A stretch of 64,000 nucleotides of DNA, taken from positions 82,738 to 146,737 of the forward strand of contig DAOUKR010000015.1 in assembly GCA_034421095.1 (NCBI GenBank), given 5' to 3'. Source of the DNA: JAGWBG01 sp034421095. Its GTDB lineage: Bacteria; Chloroflexota; Dehalococcoidia; Lucifugimonadales; JAGWBF01. Below, piece by piece: positions 24,180 through 32,641 of the stretch (positions are counted from its first letter, which is position 1; every line of letters begins with the position of its first letter). Position numbers and translations under genes: made by a program. The notes under the pieces are model-generated. The model had not been told where the DNA came from. It worked only from the letters and a program-made list of their open reading frames with translations, and did not search any database.

Positions 24180-26621
24180 TTATGGCTCCTCCCAGTCCAC
24201 CACGCCACCGCTTCTCATCTCATGTATCTCGTCATCGCTGTACCCCAGCTCACGGAGAATGGACTGGGTATGCTCACCCCTCAAAATACCCGGCCCGGCC
24301 TTGCCCTCCGTGTGGGAGAACCTGACGAGGGGGCTGTAACGCCAGAACTTGCCCAGGCGTTGGGTCTCCACTTCGGTGGTAAAGCCGTTCTCCCGGACAT
24401 GGGCATCCTCGTTGTAGAACCAGTACATTCCCCGGTCTTCCGCCTTGACACAGGCCACGTCGGCGTCGGTGAGCAGCTTCTCCCACTCCAGGGGTTCCCT
24501 GGTGGCGAACACCCGGCCCAACTCCTCTGCAAGGTCGGCGTCATGCTCCTCCCGGGCCTCATGGGTAGCGAAGCGGGGGTCTGCAAGGAGGTCGGCCCGT
24601 CCTATGGTCTGGCACAGGGCGCGCCATTCTTCATCGTTGGGACATGCCAGAAAGACCCATCCGCTCTGTGCGGGGTAGAGGCGGTAGAGGGCGCTCAGGC
24701 CATAGCCCTGGGAGTCGGGACGCCGGCGCGGGGGCTTGCCCTCATGCCAGAAGAAGTCGTTGGCATTTGCGTAGGCGTTGGCCCCCAGCATATTGGACTC
24801 AATATACTGGGCCTTGCCCGTCCTCTCCCTGGCGTACAGACCCAAAAGCATCCCGACGGCGTTGACCATGGAGGAGTTATGGTCGGTGCTGCCGTCGTTG
24901 GCCCGGCCCAGCTTCCGCGAGGCCTCCCTAATCTCGTCTATAGTCATATCCTGGTCGGGAGGCGGCAATACGTCCCGGCCCAGCTGGGTCATTGCGCCGC
25001 CGCATACCGCGCCGGGTATGGGAGCCATGGAAGGGCGCAGGGAGTGGGGGCCGGTTGAGCCGTATCCCCCGCCGTAGAAATAGACCAGCCTCGGGTTAAT
25101 CTCGGACAGCTGCTCGTACCCGATGCCCGTACGCTCCGGCGCTCCGGGGCGCATACTGTGAAGCAGGATGTCGGCTTTGGCGGCCAGCTTGTGCATAATC
25201 TCCTGGCCCTCGGGGGCCTTCAGGTTCAGGCACATCCCTTCGGTGCCGGCCATAGTCCGGTGGACGGGAAGTCCATATATCACGTGGCGGTGGTAGTCCC
25301 CGTCGGGGGCCTCAATGCGAATGACCCTCGCGCCCAGCTCCGTCAGAAGGGAGCAACCCAGGGGGCCGTTGATGACGGTCCCCAGGTCCAGCACGGTGAT
25401 GCCTTCCAGGGGATACCTGGGCAGAGGGGCGTGGGAGCCGTTGGTGGGCCTCTTTACCTCTCCGTTTACCTTCCCGTTGAGGCGGCCAAGGACCTCGTCG
25501 GTGTGCTGGCCGGGGTCTGGCGCGGGGCCTTTGGGGTTGCCGGGGGTCTCCCTCATCAACACCACCGGGCCAACCTGGCGCGTACTGCCCAGCCGGGGGT
25601 CCTCCACGTCCCTAATCTGGCGGTTGTGCAACACCTGGGAATGATTCATACCCTCCTGGGCGGTCATGTACGGCTCCGCCGCCACGTTGGTTGTCTCGTT
25701 GACGAAGATGTCCATCCACTCGTCCAGGGTCCTCTTCCGGACGCTCTCCAGAACCATTTTTTCCAGTATGGCCCGGTTCTCGTCGCTGACGGCGGGTGCA
25801 GTCTTGAACCTTGGGTCTTCATAAATGTGACCCATGTCCAGATAGCCCATCATCGAGCGAAAGAGGCGTTCCATGATGTTGGCGAGTTGAATCCACTGAC
25901 CGTCCCTGGTGCGTGCAGCCAGGTAGCCGTGGGGGTTGGGGCGGCCACCCCCGATGTACTGGTCGGCAGGGTACTTGTCGGGCTTACTCTCTGCCATCTG
26001 GCCCTGTATCCAGCCCACGTGGTCGAAGGGAGTAACGGTCTGGAGGAGACTGGTCTCCACCTTCTGGCCCTGTCCAGTCCTATCCCGCACGTAGAGCGCG
26101 GAGATTGTGCCCCTAATCAGGGCCATGGCGGCGGAATGGCTGGCCCCCTGGACGGCGACGTAGTTGGGGCCTTCCTTTCTGTGCAGGTTGGAGAACATCA
26201 TCATTCTGCCGCTCTTGGCCGCCACCACTCCCTCGTACCCCTTGTAGTGGGCGTAGGGGCCTATGGGGCCAAAACCCGTGAGGGAGCAATAAACTAACTC
26301 CTGATGCCCGGCACTCAAGGTCTCGTAGTCAATGCCAAGGCGCTCTGCGACTCCCGGACGGAAGTTCTCAAACACCACGTCTGCGTGCTGGGACAGTCGC
26401 CGGGCCTTGTCCTGCCCCTCGGCGGTTTTCAAGTCCAGGATGACGCTCTTCTTGCCCCGGTTCCACTGAATAGCGCCGGGCCATCCACGGAAGGGGTCCC
26501 CACCCGGAGGCTCCACTTTGATGACCTCCGCCCCGAAATCGGACATTACCATCGTGGCAATCGAGCCGGGCATACCGCGTGAAAAGTCGAGAACAGTTAT
26601 GCCTTCAAACACCTCTGCCAT
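24180..26621 (-). CDS. Fused double CaiB/BaiF CoA-transferase
   Basis: 813 residues, two full class III CoA-transferase domains (about 1-385 and 405-813). Domain 1 has GITVLDFSRGMPGSIATMVM and DFGAEVIKVEPPGGDPFRGW; domain 2 has GITVLDLGTVINGPLGCSLL and ELGARVIRIEAPDGDYHR. Class III enzymes move CoA between carboxylic acids through an Asp-linked anhydride. By eye, that Asp is replaced in both halves (Gln in VETSLLQTVTP, Gly in IESNMLGANAY). Such fusions are common in Dehalococcoidia/SAR202-type genomes. Substrate unknown. Confidence 0.85.
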   Translation of the reverse strand: MAEVFEGITVLDFSRGMPGSIATMVMSDFGAEVIKVEPPGGDPFRGWPGAIQWNRGKKSVILDLKTAEGQDKARRLSQHADVVFENFRPGVAERLGIDYETLSAGHQELVYCSLTGFGPIGPYAHYKGYEGVVAAKSGRMMMFSNLHRKEGPNYVAVQGASHSAAMALIRGTISALYVRDRTGQGQKVETSLLQTVTPFDHVGWIQGQMAESKPDKYPADQYIGGGRPNPHGYLAARTRDGQWIQLANIMERLFRSMMGYLDMGHIYEDPRFKTAPAVSDENRAILEKMVLESVRKRTLDEWMDIFVNETTNVAAEPYMTAQEGMNHSQVLHNRQIRDVEDPRLGSTRQVGPVVLMRETPGNPKGPAPDPGQHTDEVLGRLNGKVNGEVKRPTNGSHAPLPRYPLEGITVLDLGTVINGPLGCSLLTELGARVIRIEAPDGDYHRHVIYGLPVHRTMAGTEGMCLNLKAPEGQEIMHKLAAKADILLHSMRPGAPERTGIGYEQLSEINPRLVYFYGGGYGSTGPHSLRPSMAPIPGAVCGGAMTQLGRDVLPPPDQDMTIDEIREASRKLGRANDGSTDHNSSMVNAVGMLLGLYARERTGKAQYIESNMLGANAYANANDFFWHEGKPPRRRPDSQGYGLSALYRLYPAQSGWVFLACPNDEEWRALCQTIGRADLLADPRFATHEAREEHDADLAEELGRVFATREPLEWEKLLTDADVACVKAEDRGMYWFYNEDAHVRENGFTTEVETQRLGKFWRYSPLVRFSHTEGKAGPGILRGEHTQSILRELGYSDDEIHEMRSGGVVDWEEP

Positions 26622-26632
26622 AGCTTATCTCC

Positions 26633-26956
26633 TTAAAAAGGGTGTTTCTAAAATGGCGCACCTATCATCCCCTCCCTTGACACGATTGGTGCATATTGTC
26701 ATTCCGAGGAGCGGAGCGACGAGGAATCTAAAATCTGGGGCTTCAACAAAGCTACGGCCTTAGATTCCTTCCGCCTTCGGCGGATCTACGACGGATTCGG
26801 AATGACATATTGGGGCCTCCCCACTCATGTCACTCTGGGTTACCCCCGTTTCCGAGCCCCCGGATTCTGGCCTTCGCCAGAATGACGGCGGGGTGATGCC
26901 CCTCATACCAGTCCGCCTCCGGCGAAGGAGAAGGGGCTTTGCAATCACCCTCTTAA
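26633..26956. mobile_element. MITE-like element, family B, with nested family A repeat
   Basis: Starts TTAAAAAGGGTGTTTCTAAA and ends GCTTTGCAATCACCCTCTTAA; the ends are imperfect inverted repeats (TTAAAAAGGGTG against TTAAGAGGGTG). No ORF inside. Related ends occur at 44696-44822 and 48155-48307. The 324-bp length exceeds the 127-153 bp of the other copies because a family A repeat sits within. Confidence 0.6.
26688..26808. repeat. Family A inverted repeat nested in family B
   Basis: GTCATTCCGAG (26698-26708) to CGGAATGAC (26798-26806), with GAGGAATCTAAAATC and TTAGATTCCTTCC as the inner pair. The outer flank GGTGCATATTGTC is the reverse complement of the GACAATGTGCATC tail seen in other copies. 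Confidence 0.8.
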
Positions 26957-26986
26957 TTTCGACTTAACTTGGTGTGCAAGGGCCCA

Positions 26987-27904
26987 TCACGCGGCGGGGG
27001 GATTCCGCCTGTACCAGTCCGTTATCTCCGATCCGGTGGCGGCCCACACCCCCTGGCGGCGCATCATGTGGCCCAGCGCTTCATCCAGATACCCGATGCG
27101 GAAGGGCTGGCCGATAAGCCAGGGATGCAGGTTCAGTACCAGGACTCGTCCGTTCTGTTCTCCGTCACGATAAATGATGTCGAAGCTCTCCTTCAGAAGC
27201 TCCCCGTACCTGTTGATGGCAACCCGCCGCTCCGACAGGGCATTGATGTCATCCAACTCCAGCATCATGGGAAGGGCCAGCATATCACCCTGGGGAGACT
27301 TTAGGGGATAGGGCTGCTCGTCGTTGGCCCAGTCGCACACGTACCGGATGCCTGCCTGGGCAAGCAACTGGGGCGTTCTTGGAGACTCACCGTACTCGGG
27401 GCTGTACCATCCGGCCGGGGCCTCTCCCGTGGCGCTCTTCAGGGCGTCAATGGAGGACTGAATATATTCCCGCTCCTGCTGCTCCGACATGTTGGTGTTT
27501 ATCATTTGTGTGACCGATATGCCGTGCCCGATTATCTCGCAGCCGCGCTCCTTGCAGTGGTTGACCAGGTAGGGATAGTTGGCAGCGGTGAGGGCGTCCA
27601 TGGCTATGGTCGCCTTGATTCCGTGCTTGTCCAGCACGTCCAGGACTCGGAAGATCCCCACGCGATGGCCGTACTCTCTCTGGGAGAACCGGGCGTAGTC
27701 GGGATACGGGCGCGGACCCAGACCGCCGGATAGGTTTCCAACGGTGAAGCTGCCCTGGGGAGGGATCCATTCCATGTGCTCCAGGTTGACGATGACGCAG
27801 AGGGCGGCGCGGGCATTCTCGGGCCACCTCAGCACCCCTCTCTTTATCAGAGGGGACCAGTCATAGTGTTCGTGGTCCATCCCGAAACGTCGCTCTGCAG
27901 GCAT
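26987..27904 (-). CDS. Polysaccharide deacetylase-family hydrolase (PuuE/cyclic-imidase type)
   Basis: Start placed at ATG 27904 because AGGAGGTGACAG lies just upstream; the longer frame adds 17 unlikely residues. 305 residues. HYDWSPLIKRGVLRWPENAR, CEIIGHGISVTQMINTNMS, GEAPAGWYSPEYGESPRTPQ and LNLHPWLIGQPFRIGYLDEA follow the same pattern as the paralogues at 15195 and 27969. The His in GHG is a likely metal ligand. It is the third gene of an operon with an isochorismatase-type hydrolase, suggesting stepwise opening and deamidation of a cyclic imide or ureide (inference). Confidence 0.86.
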   Translation of the reverse strand: MPAERRFGMDHEHYDWSPLIKRGVLRWPENARAALCVIVNLEHMEWIPPQGSFTVGNLSGGLGPRPYPDYARFSQREYGHRVGIFRVLDVLDKHGIKATIAMDALTAANYPYLVNHCKERGCEIIGHGISVTQMINTNMSEQQEREYIQSSIDALKSATGEAPAGWYSPEYGESPRTPQLLAQAGIRYVCDWANDEQPYPLKSPQGDMLALPMMLELDDINALSERRVAINRYGELLKESFDIIYRDGEQNGRVLVLNLHPWLIGQPFRIGYLDEALGHMMRRQGVWAATGSEITDWYRRNPPAA

Positions 27905-27968
27905 ACTGTCACCTCCTAAATCGGCATCCTGAACCCGGCAATCCGGTGCTTGCAAAGATAGCCGGGGC

Positions 27969-28877
27969 TTACTTGTTGATGCTCTCGGCGTGCTCTACCA
28001 TCCGGTCGTAGTAGTTGGCTATGTAATACTCGGCTATGTCGTCCGCCGTTGTCTGCCATACTCCGTCGTGGGACATGATGTAGCCGAGCATATCGTCCAG
28101 GTAATTGATTCTGTGGGGCTGGCCGATGAGGAAGGGATGAAGGGCGATGCACATCACGCGTCCGCTCTCCCCGCCCTCCTTGTAAAGCTGGTCGAACTGG
28201 GCCTTGACGATTTGTGCAAAGTAGTCCCCCTCGTAGTGAAGCCTGAAGAGGGGAGCGTCGTTTAGCTCGAAGGAGTAGGGCACGGAGACCAGCTTCCTCG
28301 AATTTACCCTGATGGGCACGGGCTGGTCGTCATGTGCCCAGTCCGTGTGATAGATGAGTCCCGCCTCGGCCATTATGTCAGGGGTGCGTTCGGTTCCGGT
28401 GATGGCGGGGCCAAGCATACCCTTGAGCTGCTTCCCCGTGTGGCGCTTCAGGGTGTCAATGGTATCCCGATAGAACTCCCTCTCCTGCTCTTCGGAGTAG
28501 GTGTTGAGATAGCGGGTGTTGTAGATGCCGTGGCTCATGAAATCATAGTCGCGCTGGACCATGGCCTCGCCAACCTCCGGAAAATGCTCCAGGACCGCCA
28601 TGTTGAGGGACACGCAGCACCGTATGTTATGCTTGTCCAGCACCTCCAACATGCGCCAGAAGCCCACCCGGTTGCCATAGTCGCGGTAGGAATACTCACG
28701 CACGTCGGGATAGGGGGTCCGAGGCCAGGCATTGCGCACCCCGTCGTAATCGGGAAGGTACTCGTAGTGTTCCACGTTGGGGGCCACCCAGAGGGCTACC
28801 CGGGCGTCGTTGGGCCATTTGATAGGAGGACGTTCGATAATGGGGCTGTAGTCTACTCTATGCGGTGGCAATGGCAT
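27969..28877 (-). CDS. Polysaccharide deacetylase-family hydrolase (PuuE/cyclic-imidase type)
   Basis: Start placed at ATG 28877, preceded by AAGGAGGG; upstream in-frame codons overlap the preceding gene. 302 residues. VDYSPIIERPPIKWPNDARV, YDFMSHGIYNTRYLNTYSEE, KGMLGPAITGTERTPDIMAE and IALHPFLIGQPHRINYLDDM are family motifs. The second metal His stretch reads MSHG rather than GHG as in the sister genes. Adjacent to its paralogue (64 bp apart), a probable duplication; the two may act on different substrates or as a heteromer. Confidence 0.86.
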   Translation of the reverse strand: MPLPPHRVDYSPIIERPPIKWPNDARVALWVAPNVEHYEYLPDYDGVRNAWPRTPYPDVREYSYRDYGNRVGFWRMLEVLDKHNIRCCVSLNMAVLEHFPEVGEAMVQRDYDFMSHGIYNTRYLNTYSEEQEREFYRDTIDTLKRHTGKQLKGMLGPAITGTERTPDIMAEAGLIYHTDWAHDDQPVPIRVNSRKLVSVPYSFELNDAPLFRLHYEGDYFAQIVKAQFDQLYKEGGESGRVMCIALHPFLIGQPHRINYLDDMLGYIMSHDGVWQTTADDIAEYYIANYYDRMVEHAESINK

Positions 28878-28926
28878 GGATAGTACCCTCCTTGCAAGAA
28901 ACTGGGCAAGAATCTCCTTGAAACCC

Positions 28927-29610
28927 TCACTTGGCATCCGGTGCGCCGGCGACGGCCAGCATCTCCACCAGTTCCGACGTTGGCGCAACGGCCCCAAGGA
29001 TCAGGTCTACGATTTCCAGGGTGGGTTCTTGTAGGTCCGGTGCCCAGGACCCCACGCCGTCGGAGGCCATGATTACGTCAAAGTCACGCACGTTGGCATC
29101 GAAGGCGGTGTGCAGCACGCAGGCGTAGGTCACCGTCCCGGTGATAATCACGGTGCGAATCCCCCTCCGCCGCAACACCATTTCCAGGTCGGTCTGGTAG
29201 AAGGATGAATAGGCTCTTTTTATCAGTACATATTCGTCTGCAAGGGGCGCAAGCTCATCATGGGTGTCGGCGCCCCAAGAATTGGGGACCAGGGGCGGGT
29301 CGCCCGGAGCGTCCATGTAGGCCCTGTGAGTGCGGGGTACTATTCTGTGCAGCAACTCGACTTTGTTGAAGGAATCTGGGTCACGTATGATTTGCGTGTG
29401 GACAATGAACAAGCCGGCCTTGCGGGCTGCCTCCAGCAAAGTCTTCATCGAGCCTATGCGGGCCGACACAAGGTCGGGGTCCAGTCCGATGGACATCATC
29501 CGGTCGCTGTTTCGAGCATAGAACCCCTGGGAATGGCAGAAGTCATTTTGCATGTCCACTACTATCAGGGCGGTTTCCTTGGGGTCCAGGCTTAGACTCT
29601 CGCTTGCCAT
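28927..29610 (-). CDS. Isochorismatase-family cysteine hydrolase
   Basis: 227 residues, alpha/beta fold. The triad is visible: Asp19 (IVVDMQNDF), Lys131 (VLIKRAYSSF) and Cys164 (VTYACVLHTAFDA). Lys131 is followed by AYSSF, and the cis-peptide stretch precedes Cys164 (ITGTVTYAC). Members hydrolyse N-carbamoyl and amide compounds (ureidoacrylate, N-carbamoylsarcosine, nicotinamide) as well as isochorismate. First gene of the run with two PuuE-like hydrolases, so a C-N hydrolysis role fits better than isochorismate. Confidence 0.88.
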   Translation of the reverse strand: MASESLSLDPKETALIVVDMQNDFCHSQGFYARNSDRMMSIGLDPDLVSARIGSMKTLLEAARKAGLFIVHTQIIRDPDSFNKVELLHRIVPRTHRAYMDAPGDPPLVPNSWGADTHDELAPLADEYVLIKRAYSSFYQTDLEMVLRRRGIRTVIITGTVTYACVLHTAFDANVRDFDVIMASDGVGSWAPDLQEPTLEIVDLILGAVAPTSELVEMLAVAGAPDAK

Positions 29611-29803
29611 GACTGACTCCTTAACAGGCGTGGTCTCCGAACATCCCTGGGCGCGCTGCTTGTCGGCTCCTGCTCCATCACATTAGAAGTGGGCTAAGCA
29701 CAATAATATTCTCTGGGTCTCAGAACGTCAATATCGGGAATGCGGTTTAAGTTTACCCGAGAATAGGCTAACATTGGGCTAAGCAACCATACAGGAGTAT
29801 GCG

Positions 29804-30928
29804 ATGACTGAGACAACAGAGGTAGTAATCATAGGCGGCGGCATTGTAGGGTGCGCCACCGGGTATTTTCTCGCCCAAAGGGGTGTGCAAGTCACCATCG
29901 TCGAGAGGGAAGCCGTGGGCAGCTGCGCTTCCGGATTCGCTGCAGGCCTGCTCAACCCCCTGTACGGGGACAATATTCCCGGCCCGCTGGAATCCCTGGC
30001 ACGGGAGAGCTTCAATATGCACCTGAGCCTGGCTGAGGAGGTTGCGGACGAGACCGGCATTGACCCCCGGATGGAGGCTACGTCATCCATCTGGCTCGCC
30101 TTCGACGAGGCCGAAACCGAAGAGGTCAGAGAGCTTCTCCGGATAACCCAGGGGATGGAGGGGTTCCCTGCAGAGTGGTTGGACGGCGAGGACATATGGT
30201 CCCTGGAACCCAGGCTCTCCCCACGCGTGATGAACGGTATGCGTGTGGAGGGAACCAGGCAGGTATCAAGCTACGAATACACCCTGGCCTTGTCCGGGGC
30301 CGCCGAGAAGCGGGGGGCCACCATACGGCACGGCACGGTCCGGGGACTCAGACAGTCGTCCGAGGGCCAAGTCACTGGGGTAGTCCTGGAAGATGAAGAG
30401 GTCTCCTGTGACAAGGTGGTCATCGCCATGGGACCCTGGACGGGGCAGGTGCAAGGCTGGCTGGGCATCCCCGTGCCGGTGGGTCCACTAAAGGGGCAGA
30501 TATTACGTCTGGAGTTGGCTGGGCCTCCCCTTGAGCACTCCTTCTATCACAGCGGGGGCGGCTACGTTTCGCCCAAGCCGGACGGCCTGGTATGGGTCGG
30601 CACCACCGAGGAGCAGGTGGGCTTCGACGACCAACCCACACCGGAGGCCAGGGAGTCCATTCTGAAGGAGGCGACTGGGGTGTTGCCCGCACTATCAGAG
30701 GCGAAGGTAGTGCTCCAGACCGCTTGCCTGCGGCCCGTGTCGGAGGATGGGCTGCCGATAATAGGCGTGGTGCCCGGCAGGGAGGGCGTGTACCTGGCGA
30801 CGGGTGCCGGGCGCAAGGGAATCCTGCTGGGGCCGGCTATGGCCCGGGCCACGGCCGACCTAATCACCGACGGCCGCACCGACATCCCGATAGAGGGTTT
30901 ATCGCCGGGCAGGTTCGCTAAAGTGTAG
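29804..30928 (+). CDS. FAD-dependent amine/amino-acid oxidase (DAO family)
   Basis: 374 residues. The Rossmann FAD motif VVIIGGGIVGCATGYFLAQR ends with Glu in VEREAVGS. A DAO core follows (FAAGLLNPLYGD, KVVIAMGPWTGQVQGWLG, PKPDGLVWVGTTEEQ), ending with the second FAD contact TACLRPVSEDGLPIIGVVPG and ATGAGRKGILLGP. It resembles glycine/sarcosine/D-amino-acid oxidases. Substrate unknown. A 10-bp sequence GGGCTAAGCA occurs twice upstream (29691 and 29776), possibly regulatory. The DDN-type gene follows 39 bp downstream. Confidence 0.87.
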   Translation: MTETTEVVIIGGGIVGCATGYFLAQRGVQVTIVEREAVGSCASGFAAGLLNPLYGDNIPGPLESLARESFNMHLSLAEEVADETGIDPRMEATSSIWLAFDEAETEEVRELLRITQGMEGFPAEWLDGEDIWSLEPRLSPRVMNGMRVEGTRQVSSYEYTLALSGAAEKRGATIRHGTVRGLRQSSEGQVTGVVLEDEEVSCDKVVIAMGPWTGQVQGWLGIPVPVGPLKGQILRLELAGPPLEHSFYHSGGGYVSPKPDGLVWVGTTEEQVGFDDQPTPEARESILKEATGVLPALSEAKVVLQTACLRPVSEDGLPIIGVVPGREGVYLATGAGRKGILLGPAMARATADLITDGRTDIPIEGLSPGRFAKV

Positions 30929-30967
30929 GCAGTCTACTGCAACAAGCTGTGTTTTGATAGGTAAGAA

Positions 30968-31417
30968 ATGGGAAAGGGAATCAAGCCCCTTCGTCCGAAC
31001 TGGTTGAGGAGACGGCTAGCGAAGTGGCCCTTGCTGCCATACAGGATGGGCCTAGGCTTCTTGATTGCCAAGCAGGTCTTGATTCTCACCACAAGAGGAA
31101 GGGTATCAGCAAGGGAACGAAGGACCCCGCTATGGTATGTCAGCGACGGAGATAATGTCTATTGCCTTTCGGGTTGGGGGGTCTCCAGCGACTGGTGGAA
31201 GAACCTGGAAGCCGACCCGAAAGCGCTGCTACAGATTGGGTTGAAAAGATGGGAACTCCGGGGCGAGGTCATAACAGAATCGCAGAGGGTCGAGAGAATT
31301 CTATCCGAGTTTCAAAAGAAGTACGGCCGACGGACGGTGAGCTTGTTTTACCACCTGGACCGCCTCGTTCTGGCAGTCTTCCCGAAGAACTCTCAGGTTC
31401 AGGACAACGACGGATAG
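30968..31417 (+). CDS. Nitroreductase/deazaflavin-dependent (DDN/F420-type) oxidoreductase
   Basis: 149 residues, split-barrel fold. LILTTRGRVSARERRTPLWY, SGWGVSSDWWKNLEADPKA and the end motif VFPK match the nitroreductase family deazaflavin-dependent proteins (DUF385), which bind F420. If so, this organism makes or takes up F420 (no biosynthetic gene is in view). The physiological substrate is unknown. Start ATG after AGGTAAGAA. Confidence 0.85.
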   Translation: MGKGIKPLRPNWLRRRLAKWPLLPYRMGLGFLIAKQVLILTTRGRVSARERRTPLWYVSDGDNVYCLSGWGVSSDWWKNLEADPKALLQIGLKRWELRGEVITESQRVERILSEFQKKYGRRTVSLFYHLDRLVLAVFPKNSQVQDNDG

Positions 31418-31495
31418 ACATTTCCGCATCCCTTAAAGTATACTCGTCGGCATGAGAAGGACAGAAATCGGGAGAAGAACCTGCGGGGGACCCGT

Positions 31496-32368
31496 ATGGA
31501 GGAAATAACGCCTCAAGAGGGGTGGTTGAACACGTCCGGGCTTCGGATGCACTATCTGGACTGGGACAGCTCCCCATCAAGTGATAGGCCGGCAGTGGTC
31601 GCCCTTCACGGTCTCGCCTCGTCCTGCCACTGGTATGACCTGGTAATTCCCCGTCTAGCGGACAACTATCGTTTCATATCCCTGGACCAGCGGGGCCACG
31701 GCCTGACGGACCAGCCGCCAACCGGATACGATTGGCATACCCTTTCCACCGACGTGGTAGAGGCACTTTCCTATCTGGGCATCCGGGAGGCCGCGGTAAT
31801 TGGCCACTCATGGGGCGGGTACGTGGCCTTGAGCCTGGCTGCCAAGTACCCTGAGCGGGTCTCCAAGCTGGTTATGGTGGATGGCGGGTTCATGGACTGG
31901 ACACGCTGGCCCGGTGCCACGTGGGAGTGGTTTACCAGCTTGCTCAGGCCCAGGGACGTGTCGGGAACGCGGGAAGAATTCCTGGACCGTCTGCGCCAAC
32001 AGCTGGCGGAGTGCTGGAGCGACAAGCTGGAAGAGATTGTGCTGACGATGGTTCGTGTTGGGCCCGACGGTTTGGTGAGGGACATTCTGGAGCCTGCCAA
32101 CCACGCACAGGTGCTCGATGCCATGTGGAACGAACCCCCTTCGAGCATGTTCCACCTGGTACGCTGCCCCACCATGATAATGTCAGCGGGTCCCCGTGCG
32201 GGCCATGAGAACTCGGAGTTTTCTAGGATGCGCCGCGAGATGGCCGATGCTGCCCAATCTGCCATCGGCGACTGCAGAGTGGAATGGATACCCGATACCA
32301 TCCACGACATCGGCTATCACAAACCCCAGGAGATGGCAAAGGCCCTGAATGATTTCCTCTCCCGGTGA
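31496..32368 (+). CDS. Alpha/beta hydrolase
   Basis: 290 residues. ALHGLASSCHWYD (oxyanion hole), SLDQRGHGLTDQPP, nucleophile Ser105 in VIGHSWGGYVALSLA and the late His in DTIHDIGYHKP define the fold. Small lid segment at about 145-200. Similar to fluoroacetate dehalogenase and epoxide-hydrolase-type or esterase-type enzymes; substrate cannot be assigned. Monocistronic or co-transcribed with the upstream DDN gene (78 bp). Confidence 0.88.
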   Translation: MEEITPQEGWLNTSGLRMHYLDWDSSPSSDRPAVVALHGLASSCHWYDLVIPRLADNYRFISLDQRGHGLTDQPPTGYDWHTLSTDVVEALSYLGIREAAVIGHSWGGYVALSLAAKYPERVSKLVMVDGGFMDWTRWPGATWEWFTSLLRPRDVSGTREEFLDRLRQQLAECWSDKLEEIVLTMVRVGPDGLVRDILEPANHAQVLDAMWNEPPSSMFHLVRCPTMIMSAGPRAGHENSEFSRMRREMADAAQSAIGDCRVEWIPDTIHDIGYHKPQEMAKALNDFLSR

Positions 32369-32453
32369 TAAAGCGCCCTGGTCGTACCTCTGTCGCCCCG
32401 GTGCGTTTCCCACGGGTATTTCATGCAGGTGTGTAAGGCAGCCTTATTGAGAA

Positions 32454-32627
32454 ATGTACGAGTCCATCAGCGATTTCCTGAAGGACCTTAGCGCAAGCAG
32501 CCCTGCACTCTGGGCATTGCTCGTTCTGGGCGTGGTAATCGTCATGTCGCTGGGACTGTATTCCTTCTGGGAAACGGTCCTCAAAATAGCATTCCCAAGC
32601 TCCTCTCGCGCAAACAAGAATCACTGA
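32454..32627 (+). CDS. 57-residue single-pass membrane microprotein
   Basis: ATG at 32454, stop TGA at 32625-32627. Residues 1-16 are polar (YESISDFLKDLSASS), 17-38 form one hydrophobic helix (ALWALLVLGVVIVMSLGLYS) and the tail is basic (SSSRANKNH). It ends 14 bp before the TauE/SafE exporter gene in the same direction. Codon pattern looks coding. The upstream TTGAGAA is a weak ribosome site. It may be an accessory subunit of the exporter (inference). No known family recognised. Confidence 0.55.
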   Translation: MYESISDFLKDLSASSPALWALLVLGVVIVMSLGLYSFWETVLKIAFPSSSRANKNH

Positions 32628-32641
32628 CGACAAGGAAAGAC

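Larger units (their letters stand above)
26622..26986. other. Intergenic stretch filled by repeats
   Basis: 365 bp without a gene. Almost all of it is a family B element (26633-26956) with a family A copy inside. Confidence 0.7.

Noticed and set aside
32369..32453. Possible terminator between the hydrolase and the microprotein
   Set aside because: No stable stem with a T run could be found.
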